DNA of 42,735 nucleotides from Candidatus Segatella caccae (GTDB lineage: Bacteria; Bacteroidota; Bacteroidia; Bacteroidales; Bacteroidaceae), in contig USOQ01000016.1 in NCBI GenBank assembly GCA_900556395.1, positions 1-42,735 of the forward strand. Direction: 5' to 3'. Numbering within the stretch: position 1 is the stretch's first letter; every line of letters starts with the position of its first letter. Both the position numbers and the translations under genes were made by a program. Shown one piece after another: positions 23,853-32,040 of this stretch. The notes under the pieces were generated by a model. The model saw only the letters and a program-made list of their open reading frames with translations, was not told the DNA's origin and did not search any database.

Positions 23853-24551
23853 TTATTTATTGGCGTATTTCTTGCCCTTGGCAATAATGATGCCCTTGTG
23901 AGATGGTTTCACCTGTTTGCCGTCGAGTGTGTAGAACTTATCGTTGCCAGATGGCTTGCAGATTGTAGTCTGCGCAATGCCCGTGTCGTCGGCAGCACTG
24001 ATGTTGATGGAGTAGACGTTCATAGCGTTGGTGCAGCCAATAACGATATCACCGTCGGCCTTCACCATAGCCTCGCTGGTGTGTTCTTCTAATGTGGGCT
24101 CCATACCGCTTATCACCTCGAGGTTTTCTTCTGCTGTAAAGGTACGAGCTTCGGTTTTACTTCCGCTCAGTCCCACGATGGTGAGCTTCTGCCCCTTCTT
24201 GAGGTTGCAGATCTTGATTTTAGCTTTTTTATTGTTCAGCTTGAAATAGTTTTTGTTCTTGCTGCTGATAGAGAAAAGCAACTTGCCTTCATCTCCAATA
24301 AACATAAGCCCTTTGGTTGCTGGAATTTCTTCGCCATTGGCTTTTAAGGTGCTCCATTCCGTAAAGGCGATTTTGTTGCTCCACTGTACAGGGACATCAG
24401 TATTTGTTTTGTACTTGTCAACATTCCAGTTCGTTTCATCCGCCTTGATAAGTGGAATTGATTCGCTCAGGTCCAAAAAGTTCCATGTTTGTTGTGCTTG
24501 CGTACTGAGTGATAGCAAGCATACGGTCAATAGTGATAATAAATGTTTCAT
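23853..24551 (-). CDS. Secreted CBM-like beta-sandwich protein with a C-terminal tail motif
   Basis: A 232-residue exported protein with a signal peptide ending near STQAQ (residue 20), without a lipobox. Residues about 22-190 look like a single carbohydrate-binding-type beta-sandwich: TWNFLDLSESI, ATKGLMFIGDEG, LKKGQKLTIVGLSGSK, ADGDIVIGCTNAMNVYSINI. Similar modules are attached to pectate-lyase-like enzymes of Prevotella; that comparison is from memory. The C-terminus ends FYTLDGKQVKPSHKGII plus a lysine-rich tail, a motif also found at the end of the jelly-roll protein at 41447-42451. Its promoter region carries copies of the GntR-type palindrome, so it probably belongs to the alginate regulon. 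It could be a secreted alginate-binding protein; no catalytic residues are apparent. Confidence 0.65.
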   Translation of the reverse strand: MKHLLSLLTVCLLSLSTQAQQTWNFLDLSESIPLIKADETNWNVDKYKTNTDVPVQWSNKIAFTEWSTLKANGEEIPATKGLMFIGDEGKLLFSISSKNKNYFKLNNKKAKIKICNLKKGQKLTIVGLSGSKTEARTFTAEENLEVISGMEPTLEEHTSEAMVKADGDIVIGCTNAMNVYSINISAADDTGIAQTTICKPSGNDKFYTLDGKQVKPSHKGIIIAKGKKYANK

Positions 24552-24590
24552 AATCGTTTATATTTTCTTTTTTGGTAACTAAAAACAGTG

Positions 24591-24598
24591 CAAATATA
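24591..24598 (-). promoter_or_regulatory. Promoter -7 element of the CBM-like gene
   Basis: On the minus strand this reads TATATTTG, matching TAnnTTTG, 39 bases ahead of the start codon. The degenerate operator at 24609-24618 falls in its spacer and -33 region. Confidence 0.6.
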
Positions 24599-24608
24599 AA
24601 CTAAAAAC

Positions 24609-24618
24609 TGGTAAACCA
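24609..24618. promoter_or_regulatory. Degenerate regulator half-palindrome (site 1)
   Basis: TGGTAAACCA differs by one base from the TGGTATACCA core of the other two sites. It overlaps the -33 region of the CBM-like gene's promoter, where a bound repressor would block polymerase. Confidence 0.5.
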
Positions 24619-24665
24619 ATTAATATTTAATAATAATTAAGTGTATTGCTGTTTAATTATGATTA

Positions 24666-24679
24666 ATTGGTATACCAAT
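24666..24679. promoter_or_regulatory. Perfect 14-base GntR-type operator (site 2)
   Basis: ATTGGTATACCAAT is a perfect palindrome between the regulator gene and the CBM-like gene. It shares the 12-base core TTGGTATACCAA with the site ahead of susC. FadR-type regulators bind short palindromes of this kind. Confidence 0.75.
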
Positions 24680-24716
24680 GTGATCAATCGTGCTTTTGTG
24701 ATAATAGGTTATAAAG

Positions 24717-24747
24717 CAAAAACAGCACCCCGATTGTCAGGGTGCTG
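24717..24747 (-). terminator. Intrinsic terminator of the GntR gene
   Basis: CAGCACCC (24723-24730) pairs with GGGTGCTG (24740-24747). On the minus strand it is followed by TTTTTG, 13 bases after the regulator's stop codon. It separates the regulator from the CBM-like gene. Confidence 0.85.
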
Positions 24748-24759
24748 TGAGCGTGGAGA

Positions 24760-25449
24760 TTAGTCTTTCTTTTGCGACTTAGCAAAGTTTATCTGATTGG
24801 CTAAGTGGTTTAGTACCAACTCTTTCATGCCTTCTGTATCGCGGGTTTTTAGCTTAACGATGTAGTCTCTGTGCTCGGCGATAACCTGTCGCTCTGGCAC
24901 AGTACAGAATCTGTATTTGTGATAGAACTTCATGATGTCGGGCGTGATAATCAGCAGTAGAGAAGCCAGTACTGGGTTGTGACTGCTGCAGGCTATGGCG
25001 TGATGGAATGCGAAATCCTTTTCGATTCTTTGTTTCGGATCTTGGCATTCCTCCAATTCTCTCAAGGCTTTTTCTACCTTGTCAATGTCCTCGCTTGTGC
25101 AGTTTTTAGCAGCGAGGGTGCAGGCATCTATCTCTAATAGTACGCGCACGTGTACGAGACTGTAGAAGTCGTATTTGTCAACTTTGAGCGTTTCGTTGAA
25201 TAGATTGTCGATTTGGCTTTTAGAAAACTCGGTAACGATAGTGCCACTCTGTGGCCTTGTTTCTACAACGCCGTATGTTTCAAGCTTTTGCAACGCTGCT
25301 CTGATGTGCGGTCTTCCTACTTTAAGAAGCTCTGATAGCTTGCGTTCAGAAGGCAGCCGATCGCCAGGGTTGACTTGTTTCTCTGCAATCTGAGTCTTGA
25401 TGTAGTCTACCACTCTTTCTACGGGTGAGTGGTTGGTTTCTTGTTTCAT
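24760..25449 (-). CDS. FadR-type GntR transcriptional regulator of the alginate locus
   Basis: A 229-residue regulator. The N-terminal winged helix (about 6-72) has VDYIKTQIAEKQVNPGDRLP, SERKLSELLKVGRPHIRAAL and GVVETRPQSGTIV, all GntR hallmarks. The C-terminal all-helical FCD domain (about 90-220) carries the metal and effector site: an Asp in LEIDACTLA, then DFAFHHAI and a His in VIAEHRDYI. A start two codons earlier would be a TTG; the ATG at 25447-25449 is preferred. The gene is divergent from susC, with a palindrome between them. A GntR-family repressor (AusR) is known to control alginate genes in Zobellia, so a similar role with an alginate-derived effector is likely. No hybrid two-component or ECF sigma/anti-sigma regulator is present. 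Confidence 0.9.
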   Translation of the reverse strand: MKQETNHSPVERVVDYIKTQIAEKQVNPGDRLPSERKLSELLKVGRPHIRAALQKLETYGVVETRPQSGTIVTEFSKSQIDNLFNETLKVDKYDFYSLVHVRVLLEIDACTLAAKNCTSEDIDKVEKALRELEECQDPKQRIEKDFAFHHAIACSSHNPVLASLLLIITPDIMKFYHKYRFCTVPERQVIAEHRDYIVKLKTRDTEGMKELVLNHLANQINFAKSQKKD

Positions 25450-25480
25450 AGGCAAAATCTGCTTTACTTATATTTTATTA

Positions 25481-25488
25481 CAAAGGTA
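25481..25488 (-). promoter_or_regulatory. Promoter -7 element of the GntR gene
   Basis: On the minus strand this reads TACCTTTG, matching TAnnTTTG, 31 bases before the ATG. Confidence 0.6.
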
Positions 25489-25582
25489 CATGATTATTCC
25501 GTATATTTCGCGTATTTGCTTACAAATTAACTATAATTCACATAAAGGTAATAAAATTAAATAAAACATTAAATAAATATAA

Positions 25583-25594
25583 TTGGTATACCAA
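25583..25594. promoter_or_regulatory. GntR-type operator ahead of susC (site 3)
   Basis: TTGGTATACCAA, a perfect 12-base palindrome identical to the core of site 2. It lies just upstream of the -33 position of the susC promoter, about 45 bases before the expected transcription start. Confidence 0.78.
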
Positions 25595-25621
25595 AAAGTG
25601 ATATATCTCAATTATTAGTTC

Positions 25622-25629
25622 TATCTTTG
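25622..25629 (+). promoter_or_regulatory. Promoter -7 element of the alginate operon
   Basis: TATCTTTG matches TAnnTTTG, 49 bases ahead of the susC start. This appears to be the main promoter of the locus, since the following genes are closely packed. Confidence 0.7.
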
Positions 25630-25678
25630 CGCCAGAGAAACTAACAACTAAAATTATCTATTATTAAAAAGACAGCCC

Positions 25679-28600
25679 ATGAAACTTTTAAAAACTAACT
25701 TATTGATGACGATGATAGCACTATGTTTTAGTGTTACCGTCAATGCTCAGATAGTGATACATGGAACCGTCACCGATACAGAGGGGCCTTTAATGGGTGC
25801 TACTGTTGCAGTGAAGGGCAGTACAGGTAACACTGCTGGTGCTATTACCGATATGGATGGCAAATACTCCATAGAGGTGAAGAGCAAGAAAACCATTCTT
25901 GTATTCTCTTATATTGGTTACACCGACCAGGTGGTGATGGTGGGTGATAAAAAGAAAATCGATGTCAGACTGGAGATGAACCATACTCAGTTGGACGAGA
26001 CGGTTGTCATCGGTTATGGTGTGCAGCAGAAATCTCACCTCACAGGCTCTATCTCTAAGCTGGATGGTGGTTCGCTGACCAAGGCTCCTGTAAGCGATGT
26101 CACTCAGGCCTTGCAGGGTATGATGACAGGCCTCACGGTAAGCAATGAAACATCCGAGGTGGGTGTCACTCCCTCTATTCGTGTTCGCGGCACTGGCTCG
26201 ATCTCTGCCGAGAGCTCTCCATTGGTGATTATCGATGGTTTTCCAGTGAAGGGTGGATTGTCGCAAGTAAATGCTGCCGACATCAAGTCGGTAGAGATAT
26301 TGAAGGATGCAGCTTCTGCAGCCATCTATGGTTCGCGTGCTGCCAATGGTGTTATTCTTATTACCACCAAGCAGGGAACTCCCGAGCAGCCCAGATATAA
26401 GTTCAATTTCTATCAGGGTTTCAAGTATGCATATCAGCTCCACGACATGATGACTTCTACCGATTGGTTCAATCTGATGCAGCAAGAAGAGGCGTTGGGT
26501 GGTCGTCCTGTCATGGCCCAGGCTCGCAGTGCAGCTTATCTGGAGTCGTTGTATGGAGCTACCGACTGGCAGAAGGAAGGTCTCAATGATGTGGCTACTA
26601 TGACCAATGTGCAGTTTAGTGTATCTGGTGGCAAGAAGGACACCAAGTATTTCGTGTCGGCTGCCTATATGAAGGATCAGGGCATCATGCGCTCCAATAC
26701 CCTCGACAAGGTGAATTTCCGTGCCAAGTTAGACACGCGATTCTCTAAGAGCGTGGGCTTCGGAGTCAACTTCTCGGGTACTTACAAGCGTGCTGAGCGT
26801 CCTCGCAACAACTTTATCGACTTCTATCGCACGCCATCGTTCTTGCCCGTTTATCACAACGACATCACCACAGCGCTGACAGGCTATAGTGGTTTTGCTC
26901 GTGGCAGTCACTTCAATAATATCGAGACCCCTACAGGCGAAGTAGACGAAGAAGGCAATCCTCTGACAGAGAAGACATCACCTTTCTCTTCTGCCAACAA
27001 CAACCCCCGTAGCGTCATGGCCAACACCATGCGCTGGAGCGAAGACTTCCAGGGATTGGGCAATCTGTATCTCACCGTAGAACTGGCTAAGGGCTTGACC
27101 TTTAAGACTTCTAATGGATTCAATGTACGCTTCTCTCCTTCCTATACTTATGGCAACAAGAATGCCACCAAGGATGGTGAGGCCAGTCGTGCTACCTATT
27201 TCAGCAACCTGTACATTGACTTACTGACAGAGAACACGCTGTCTTATCATCTGAATTTGGGAAGTCAGAAGCAGCATAGCATTGATGCACTCTTGGGTTA
27301 TACTGCTGAGCGTACACGCGTACAGCGTGTAGCAGAGACAGCCACAGGTTTTGCTACCGATAACATCAAGACGCTCAATGCTGCTACCATCTTCGAGTTG
27401 GCAACATCGGGCAATGGTGATAAGGCTGGTACAGGAACATTCCGTTATCCCGACGTCGTGTTGGAGTCTTATTTAGGACGTGTAAACTATAGCTATCTGA
27501 ATCGTTATCTCATGTCGGCATCTTTGCGTCTGGACCGTTCCTCACTCTTTGCTAAGGGCAATCGCAATGCTTGGTTCCCCTCTGTGTCTTTGGGCTGGCG
27601 TGTCAGCGAAGAACCATTCATGAAGTCTATCGAAGCCATTTCTAATCTGAAGTTGCGTGCTTCTTACGGTATGACGGGCAACAACCAGATTTCTTATCAG
27701 GCAGCCTTAGAGGTGCTCAACTCTGCCAATTATGTCTTGGGCACAGGCAATGGAAGTCTGACCAATGGTGTGGCCAATACATCTTCTACTTTGGCCAACT
27801 CTAACATTACCTGGGAGAAGACCAATGAGTTTAACTTCGGTTTCGACCTGGGCCTGTTTAGAAATCGCATCAATCTGTCGCTCGATGCTTACTATTCCGA
27901 AACCAAGGCATTGCTCTTCGCACAGCCCACTCAGTCGTTTACGGGTTATTCCAACTATTGGAACAACATCGGAAGAGTGAGCAACAAGGGTGTGGAGATT
28001 CAGATTGACACATACAACATTCGTACACGAAACTTCAGTTGGGAGACCAACTTTAACTTCTCGCTCTCACGCAACAAGTTGTTGGAAATCGGAGGAGAGA
28101 GCCAAATCATCAGTCAGGGCGAGCGCAACGAGTGCTACATCGCTAAGGTGGGTTCACCACTTATCCAATATTTTGGCTATAAGACCCAAGGCGTGTGGAA
28201 ATCGCAGGAGGAGATAGACGCCAACCCACACTTTGCTGATGACATTCCTGGTGGACTCCGCATCGTTGACACCGACAACAACGGCATGCTCGATGCTAAC
28301 GACCGTGTGCCTCTCGGAAATCCATATCCTGATTTTACATGGGGTCTTACCAACAACTTGCGATACAAGAACTTCGACTTCTCTATCCTGATTCAGGGCG
28401 TGCAGGGTATTACTGTTTTCAATGGCGACGTGTTCTATAACGAGACGGTGCGTTACAACAAAGCCTACACCAAGAATCGCTGGATTAGTCCTGAGCATCC
28501 AGGAGACGGTAAGACTCCTTACGAGAAGAGTGGTCACAACCTCTTACTTACCGACTATCCTTTGCAGAACGCATCTTATGCCTGCTTGCGCAACCTTACC

Positions 28601-28831
28601 ATTGGCTACACCATGCCTAAGGACATTGTCAAGAAAATGCATCTCAACGACTTGAGATTCTATCTGTCGGGCAATAATCTGCTGTATATATGGAGTGGCG
28701 ACTATCGTGGCATCAACCCCGAGTCAAGATTCACGACAGGACCTTACACCAACACCCTGATAGATGGTTATCAGCGTGGAGGATTCCCTCTCACATCAAC
28801 CATATCTGTAGGATTTGACGTAAACTTCTAA
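25679..28831 (+). CDS. susC: SusC-like TonB-dependent glycan importer of the alginate locus
   Basis: A 1050-residue outer-membrane importer. The signal peptide is cleaved after about Ala23. A carboxypeptidase-regulatory-like domain follows (about 26-100: IHGTVTDTEGPLMGATVAVK, GYTDQVVMV), then the SusC-type TonB box DETVVIGYG (about 104-112) and the plug with ALQGMMTGLTV, IRVRGTGSI, SVEILKDAASAAIYGSRAAN and GVILITTKQG. The rest is barrel, with the typical end ISVGFDVNF. There is no STN domain, consistent with control by GntR rather than a sigma/anti-sigma pair. The SusD gene follows after 15 bases. With lyases and uronate enzymes downstream, the cargo is most likely alginate oligosaccharide. 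Confidence 0.96.
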   Translation: MKLLKTNLLMTMIALCFSVTVNAQIVIHGTVTDTEGPLMGATVAVKGSTGNTAGAITDMDGKYSIEVKSKKTILVFSYIGYTDQVVMVGDKKKIDVRLEMNHTQLDETVVIGYGVQQKSHLTGSISKLDGGSLTKAPVSDVTQALQGMMTGLTVSNETSEVGVTPSIRVRGTGSISAESSPLVIIDGFPVKGGLSQVNAADIKSVEILKDAASAAIYGSRAANGVILITTKQGTPEQPRYKFNFYQGFKYAYQLHDMMTSTDWFNLMQQEEALGGRPVMAQARSAAYLESLYGATDWQKEGLNDVATMTNVQFSVSGGKKDTKYFVSAAYMKDQGIMRSNTLDKVNFRAKLDTRFSKSVGFGVNFSGTYKRAERPRNNFIDFYRTPSFLPVYHNDITTALTGYSGFARGSHFNNIETPTGEVDEEGNPLTEKTSPFSSANNNPRSVMANTMRWSEDFQGLGNLYLTVELAKGLTFKTSNGFNVRFSPSYTYGNKNATKDGEASRATYFSNLYIDLLTENTLSYHLNLGSQKQHSIDALLGYTAERTRVQRVAETATGFATDNIKTLNAATIFELATSGNGDKAGTGTFRYPDVVLESYLGRVNYSYLNRYLMSASLRLDRSSLFAKGNRNAWFPSVSLGWRVSEEPFMKSIEAISNLKLRASYGMTGNNQISYQAALEVLNSANYVLGTGNGSLTNGVANTSSTLANSNITWEKTNEFNFGFDLGLFRNRINLSLDAYYSETKALLFAQPTQSFTGYSNYWNNIGRVSNKGVEIQIDTYNIRTRNFSWETNFNFSLSRNKLLEIGGESQIISQGERNECYIAKVGSPLIQYFGYKTQGVWKSQEEIDANPHFADDIPGGLRIVDTDNNGMLDANDRVPLGNPYPDFTWGLTNNLRYKNFDFSILIQGVQGITVFNGDVFYNETVRYNKAYTKNRWISPEHPGDGKTPYEKSGHNLLLTDYPLQNASYACLRNLTIGYTMPKDIVKKMHLNDLRFYLSGNNLLYIWSGDYRGINPESRFTTGPYTNTLIDGYQRGGFPLTSTISVGFDVNF

Positions 28832-28846
28832 AAAACAAAGAACAAC

Positions 28847-30355
28847 ATGAAAACAAGAATATTTGCTATCTTAGGCATCGTGGGAGCAATCTGCTTCTCC
28901 TCATGTAACCTTGACCAATATCCGTATTCTGAGGTTGCTTCTGACGAGTATGTTGCTGATGATAACTCTGTCAACGACCTGGTGATGGGATGCTATAATG
29001 GGCTTCATGACGTGATGTATTACGAATGGGCGATGACAGAACTGCGTTCTGATAATGCCAGAATGTTTAACAATAACTCTACCTCTAACACGACAAAACT
29101 GATAGAGCAGCTCGACCAGAGTGTTATCAATACAGAGCATGAGTGGGTGGAGAGATACTGGAAAGCATGCTACGCGCTCATCTCAAGAACCAATAACGTG
29201 CTGGCCAATGTGCAGGTGGTGAAGAACGAAGATAATAAGAAGATGTATGAAGGCGAGGCGCGCTTCTTGCGTGCTTTGGAGTACTTCAACCTCGTGCGTC
29301 TATGGGGACCTGTATTCATCGTTACGAGCAAGACACCATCAGACGTGGCCCGCAACATGCAGCGCTCTTCGGTGGCTGATGTCTATGCGCTCATCGAGGG
29401 CGATCTGGAGACTATTGTCGAACAGCAACTCTTGCCAGCAAAGCAAGCTGACGCCCTTCTGGGTAGAGCCGACATGAATGCCGCGAAGGCGCTCTTAGCT
29501 AAGGTTTATGCCACTCATTATGGAGTGGGTGAAGAGAAGTATCAGCAGGCCATCAATCTGTGCAAGGAGGTCTTAGAAAGTGCGGCTGTGGGTAATCCTC
29601 AGACGGCAGCCGACTTAGTGCCTTATGCTTCTGTCTTCGACATCAATAACGAGATGAACAAGGAGATTATCTTTGCCGTGAGATATCTCTCTGGCAATGT
29701 GGGTCTGGGTTCGCCTTTTGGTAATCTTTTTGCGCCTATCAATAATGGTGCCAACGTTATCGTAGGAACAGCCAACTGGTTTAACGCTCCCAGCGACAAT
29801 CTCATCAATGCTTATATCATTGAAGGCGACGAGACAAGACGCAATGTCAATATCGCACAGAAATATTATAATGCTACTACAGGTCAGTGGATAGAGGCTA
29901 CTTACTGCTGCAAGTATACTCGTCCTGTGACAACAGGTTTTGATGGCGAGAGCGATTGGCCTATCATCCGTGTGGGCGACATCGCATTGCTCTATGCAGA
30001 ATTGCTCAATGAGACAGCCGGACCATCAGCAGAGGCGCTCAAATATGTCAATATGATCAGAGAGCGTGCAGGCATTGAGCCTTATGCTCTCGAGAAAGTA
30101 GGCAATAAGTATGACTTCCGTATGGCAGTACGCAATGAGCGTCGCCTGGAGTTGGCCTTTGAGAATCAACGTTGGTTCGACCTGAAGCGTTGGGATATTG
30201 TCACTGAGACAATCAATAATTATCTCAGTAGTGAGGCGTTCTATGCAGGATACACCTATCGTGTCAAACCCATCAGCAACTGGCAGAACTATCTTCCTAT
30301 CCCTGTTTCTGTGACGAATATCAATCCCGATGTGGCTCAGAATGCGGGTTATTAA
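28847..30355 (+). CDS. susD: SusD-like glycan-binding lipoprotein
   Basis: A 502-residue surface lipoprotein that should form the lid of the preceding SusC channel and bind oligosaccharide. The lipoprotein signal ends FSSC near residue 20. Family marks include YWKACYALISRTNNVL, EARFLRALEYFNLVRLWG, YVNMIRERAG and the C-terminal RRLELAFENQRWFDLKRWD, with TPR-like helices throughout. Length is normal for SusD (about 500-550). It sits between susC and the TIG lipoprotein gene in a tight operon. Confidence 0.95.
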   Translation: MKTRIFAILGIVGAICFSSCNLDQYPYSEVASDEYVADDNSVNDLVMGCYNGLHDVMYYEWAMTELRSDNARMFNNNSTSNTTKLIEQLDQSVINTEHEWVERYWKACYALISRTNNVLANVQVVKNEDNKKMYEGEARFLRALEYFNLVRLWGPVFIVTSKTPSDVARNMQRSSVADVYALIEGDLETIVEQQLLPAKQADALLGRADMNAAKALLAKVYATHYGVGEEKYQQAINLCKEVLESAAVGNPQTAADLVPYASVFDINNEMNKEIIFAVRYLSGNVGLGSPFGNLFAPINNGANVIVGTANWFNAPSDNLINAYIIEGDETRRNVNIAQKYYNATTGQWIEATYCCKYTRPVTTGFDGESDWPIIRVGDIALLYAELLNETAGPSAEALKYVNMIRERAGIEPYALEKVGNKYDFRMAVRNERRLELAFENQRWFDLKRWDIVTETINNYLSSEAFYAGYTYRVKPISNWQNYLPIPVSVTNINPDVAQNAGY

Positions 30356-30379
30356 TATTAACGATTAAAAGAGAATCTT

Positions 30380-32023
30380 ATGAAAAAGATGAAATATATA
30401 TTCACATTCCTGCTTGCTGCTTGCTTTCTGGTTTCGTGCGATGACCTGTCGATGAACGAGACGATTGCCAGTGCGCCCATTATAGAGAACTTTGCTCCTG
30501 CACAGGGAAGCGTGGGAAGTAAGATTGTGGTTACAGGAAAGGCGCTTAACGGAGTTACCACGGCTTTGTTGGGAGAGAAAGAATGTGAAATCGTGGAAAG
30601 GCTCTCCAACACTTGTCTCACCATTGAGGTTCCCAACGAGGCGCGCACAGGCAAGATAACGCTTGTCAATGTAGAGGGTAAGGGCGTTTCAGAGAACGAG
30701 TTTGCTGTGGAATATCCCGCGCCTATGGCTACTGCTGCTTCGGTGCAGACCGATGTAGAGATGGGTAATAAAATGCTCATCAGCGGTAAGAATATGAATG
30801 TTATCACGGCTGTATACCTTACGGCTGATGGTGGCAATGTGAAGCATGAGGCCTCTGTCATCAGCAAGAATGCCAACGAGATTGTGTTTACAGTGCCCTA
30901 CGTAGAGAAAGATGATGCTCACGTCACTTTCACTTACTTCGATGGCACTGCTACTCAAGAAACCTCTGCCAACCTGCTGCCTATGCTCCATGTGAAGCGT
31001 TATCAGCCAGTGGTTACTACTACAGAGTTTGGCGACAATAGTGTAGGCGACGAGATTACATTCTCTGGTTCTTATCTGAACAAGATTAATAAGGTGTTCG
31101 TAGGTGATGTGGAGTGTATGGTAAGTCTGCAAACCGAAAATACCCTGAAGTTTGTGGTGCCTAACTCTGATAACTTTGTAGATGGACACAACGAGACCTC
31201 GCTATCTATTACTTATTTTGATGGTATCGAGACCCGCGTGCTCACCGAACACTTTGGTGTGAATGTGCCATTCGTTTACTTCTGGAAGGACAAGGTGGTT
31301 TACGGACAGGGACGTGATGTGGAGTCTTTGGCTTCTTTCTTCTCACCTGAGACAGGACTGGTTTATGCCAACAGTTTGTGGAGAACAACTGTCGACCCCA
31401 TCTCTTATAAGTATCAAGCCAATACCTGTTCGGGTAAGAATCAGCCCAAGGTTTCGGAGAATGAGTACAATTCGGTTAATCCTTACTTCTTCTTCTCGGG
31501 CGTGAGTGGTGGCACATTGCAGATCAATACTCCTGCTGGTTCTAACTCACAGTTGCGTAATTTCTATATGATCAACAACTCGGCAGACGAATATCGTGTG
31601 ACAGGAACCAAGGGCAACTGCTATGGCACTCCTTGTCTCAGCTTTGTTTATCTCAATCCAACAGAACCTACCCACAAGGCGGTTATCGACCAGATCAAGA
31701 ATGGGGATTTGGAGAAGATAGACAAGCATACATTCCCCATCAATGTAGCCGAAAAGAAGATTGGTAACATCGGCATTGAGACTGTCAAGCAGTCGGTTAA
31801 TAATAATGTGTTTGCTCCTGGCGTGTTTGCTGTAGGTGCAGAGAAGTCGGCTGATGTCGATGCCTTCATCTTGGTTATCTATTACAATGTGAAGGGACAG
31901 GCTGCTAATGCTGCTGAGAATATCAAGCACATCGATTTCAAATTGTATAACAATACCAAGGCACCATCTTCAAGTAGTGTTACCTTTGATATGTATTGGA
32001 TGAAGCACGATTATCAGTATTAA
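30380..32023 (+). CDS. IPT/TIG-domain surface glycan-binding lipoprotein
   Basis: A 547-residue lipoprotein in the position usually held by SusE/F-type surface binding proteins. The signal ends LVSC near residue 20, followed by Asp-Asp. Two or three TIG-type Ig-like domains are visible (about 30-290): a VGSKIVVTGKALNGVTTALLG-type repeat (IVVTGKALNGV), MLISGKNMNVITAVYL and ITFSGSYLNKINKVFVG. The C-terminal 250 residues form a separate domain with many Asn, Tyr and Phe, probably the binding module. It follows susD by 24 bases. By analogy with other TIG proteins in such loci it should bind alginate at the cell surface, which is inference. Confidence 0.87.
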   Translation: MKKMKYIFTFLLAACFLVSCDDLSMNETIASAPIIENFAPAQGSVGSKIVVTGKALNGVTTALLGEKECEIVERLSNTCLTIEVPNEARTGKITLVNVEGKGVSENEFAVEYPAPMATAASVQTDVEMGNKMLISGKNMNVITAVYLTADGGNVKHEASVISKNANEIVFTVPYVEKDDAHVTFTYFDGTATQETSANLLPMLHVKRYQPVVTTTEFGDNSVGDEITFSGSYLNKINKVFVGDVECMVSLQTENTLKFVVPNSDNFVDGHNETSLSITYFDGIETRVLTEHFGVNVPFVYFWKDKVVYGQGRDVESLASFFSPETGLVYANSLWRTTVDPISYKYQANTCSGKNQPKVSENEYNSVNPYFFFSGVSGGTLQINTPAGSNSQLRNFYMINNSADEYRVTGTKGNCYGTPCLSFVYLNPTEPTHKAVIDQIKNGDLEKIDKHTFPINVAEKKIGNIGIETVKQSVNNNVFAPGVFAVGAEKSADVDAFILVIYYNVKGQAANAAENIKHIDFKLYNNTKAPSSSSVTFDMYWMKHDYQY

Positions 32024-32040
32024 GCTATATCGTAAAAAGA

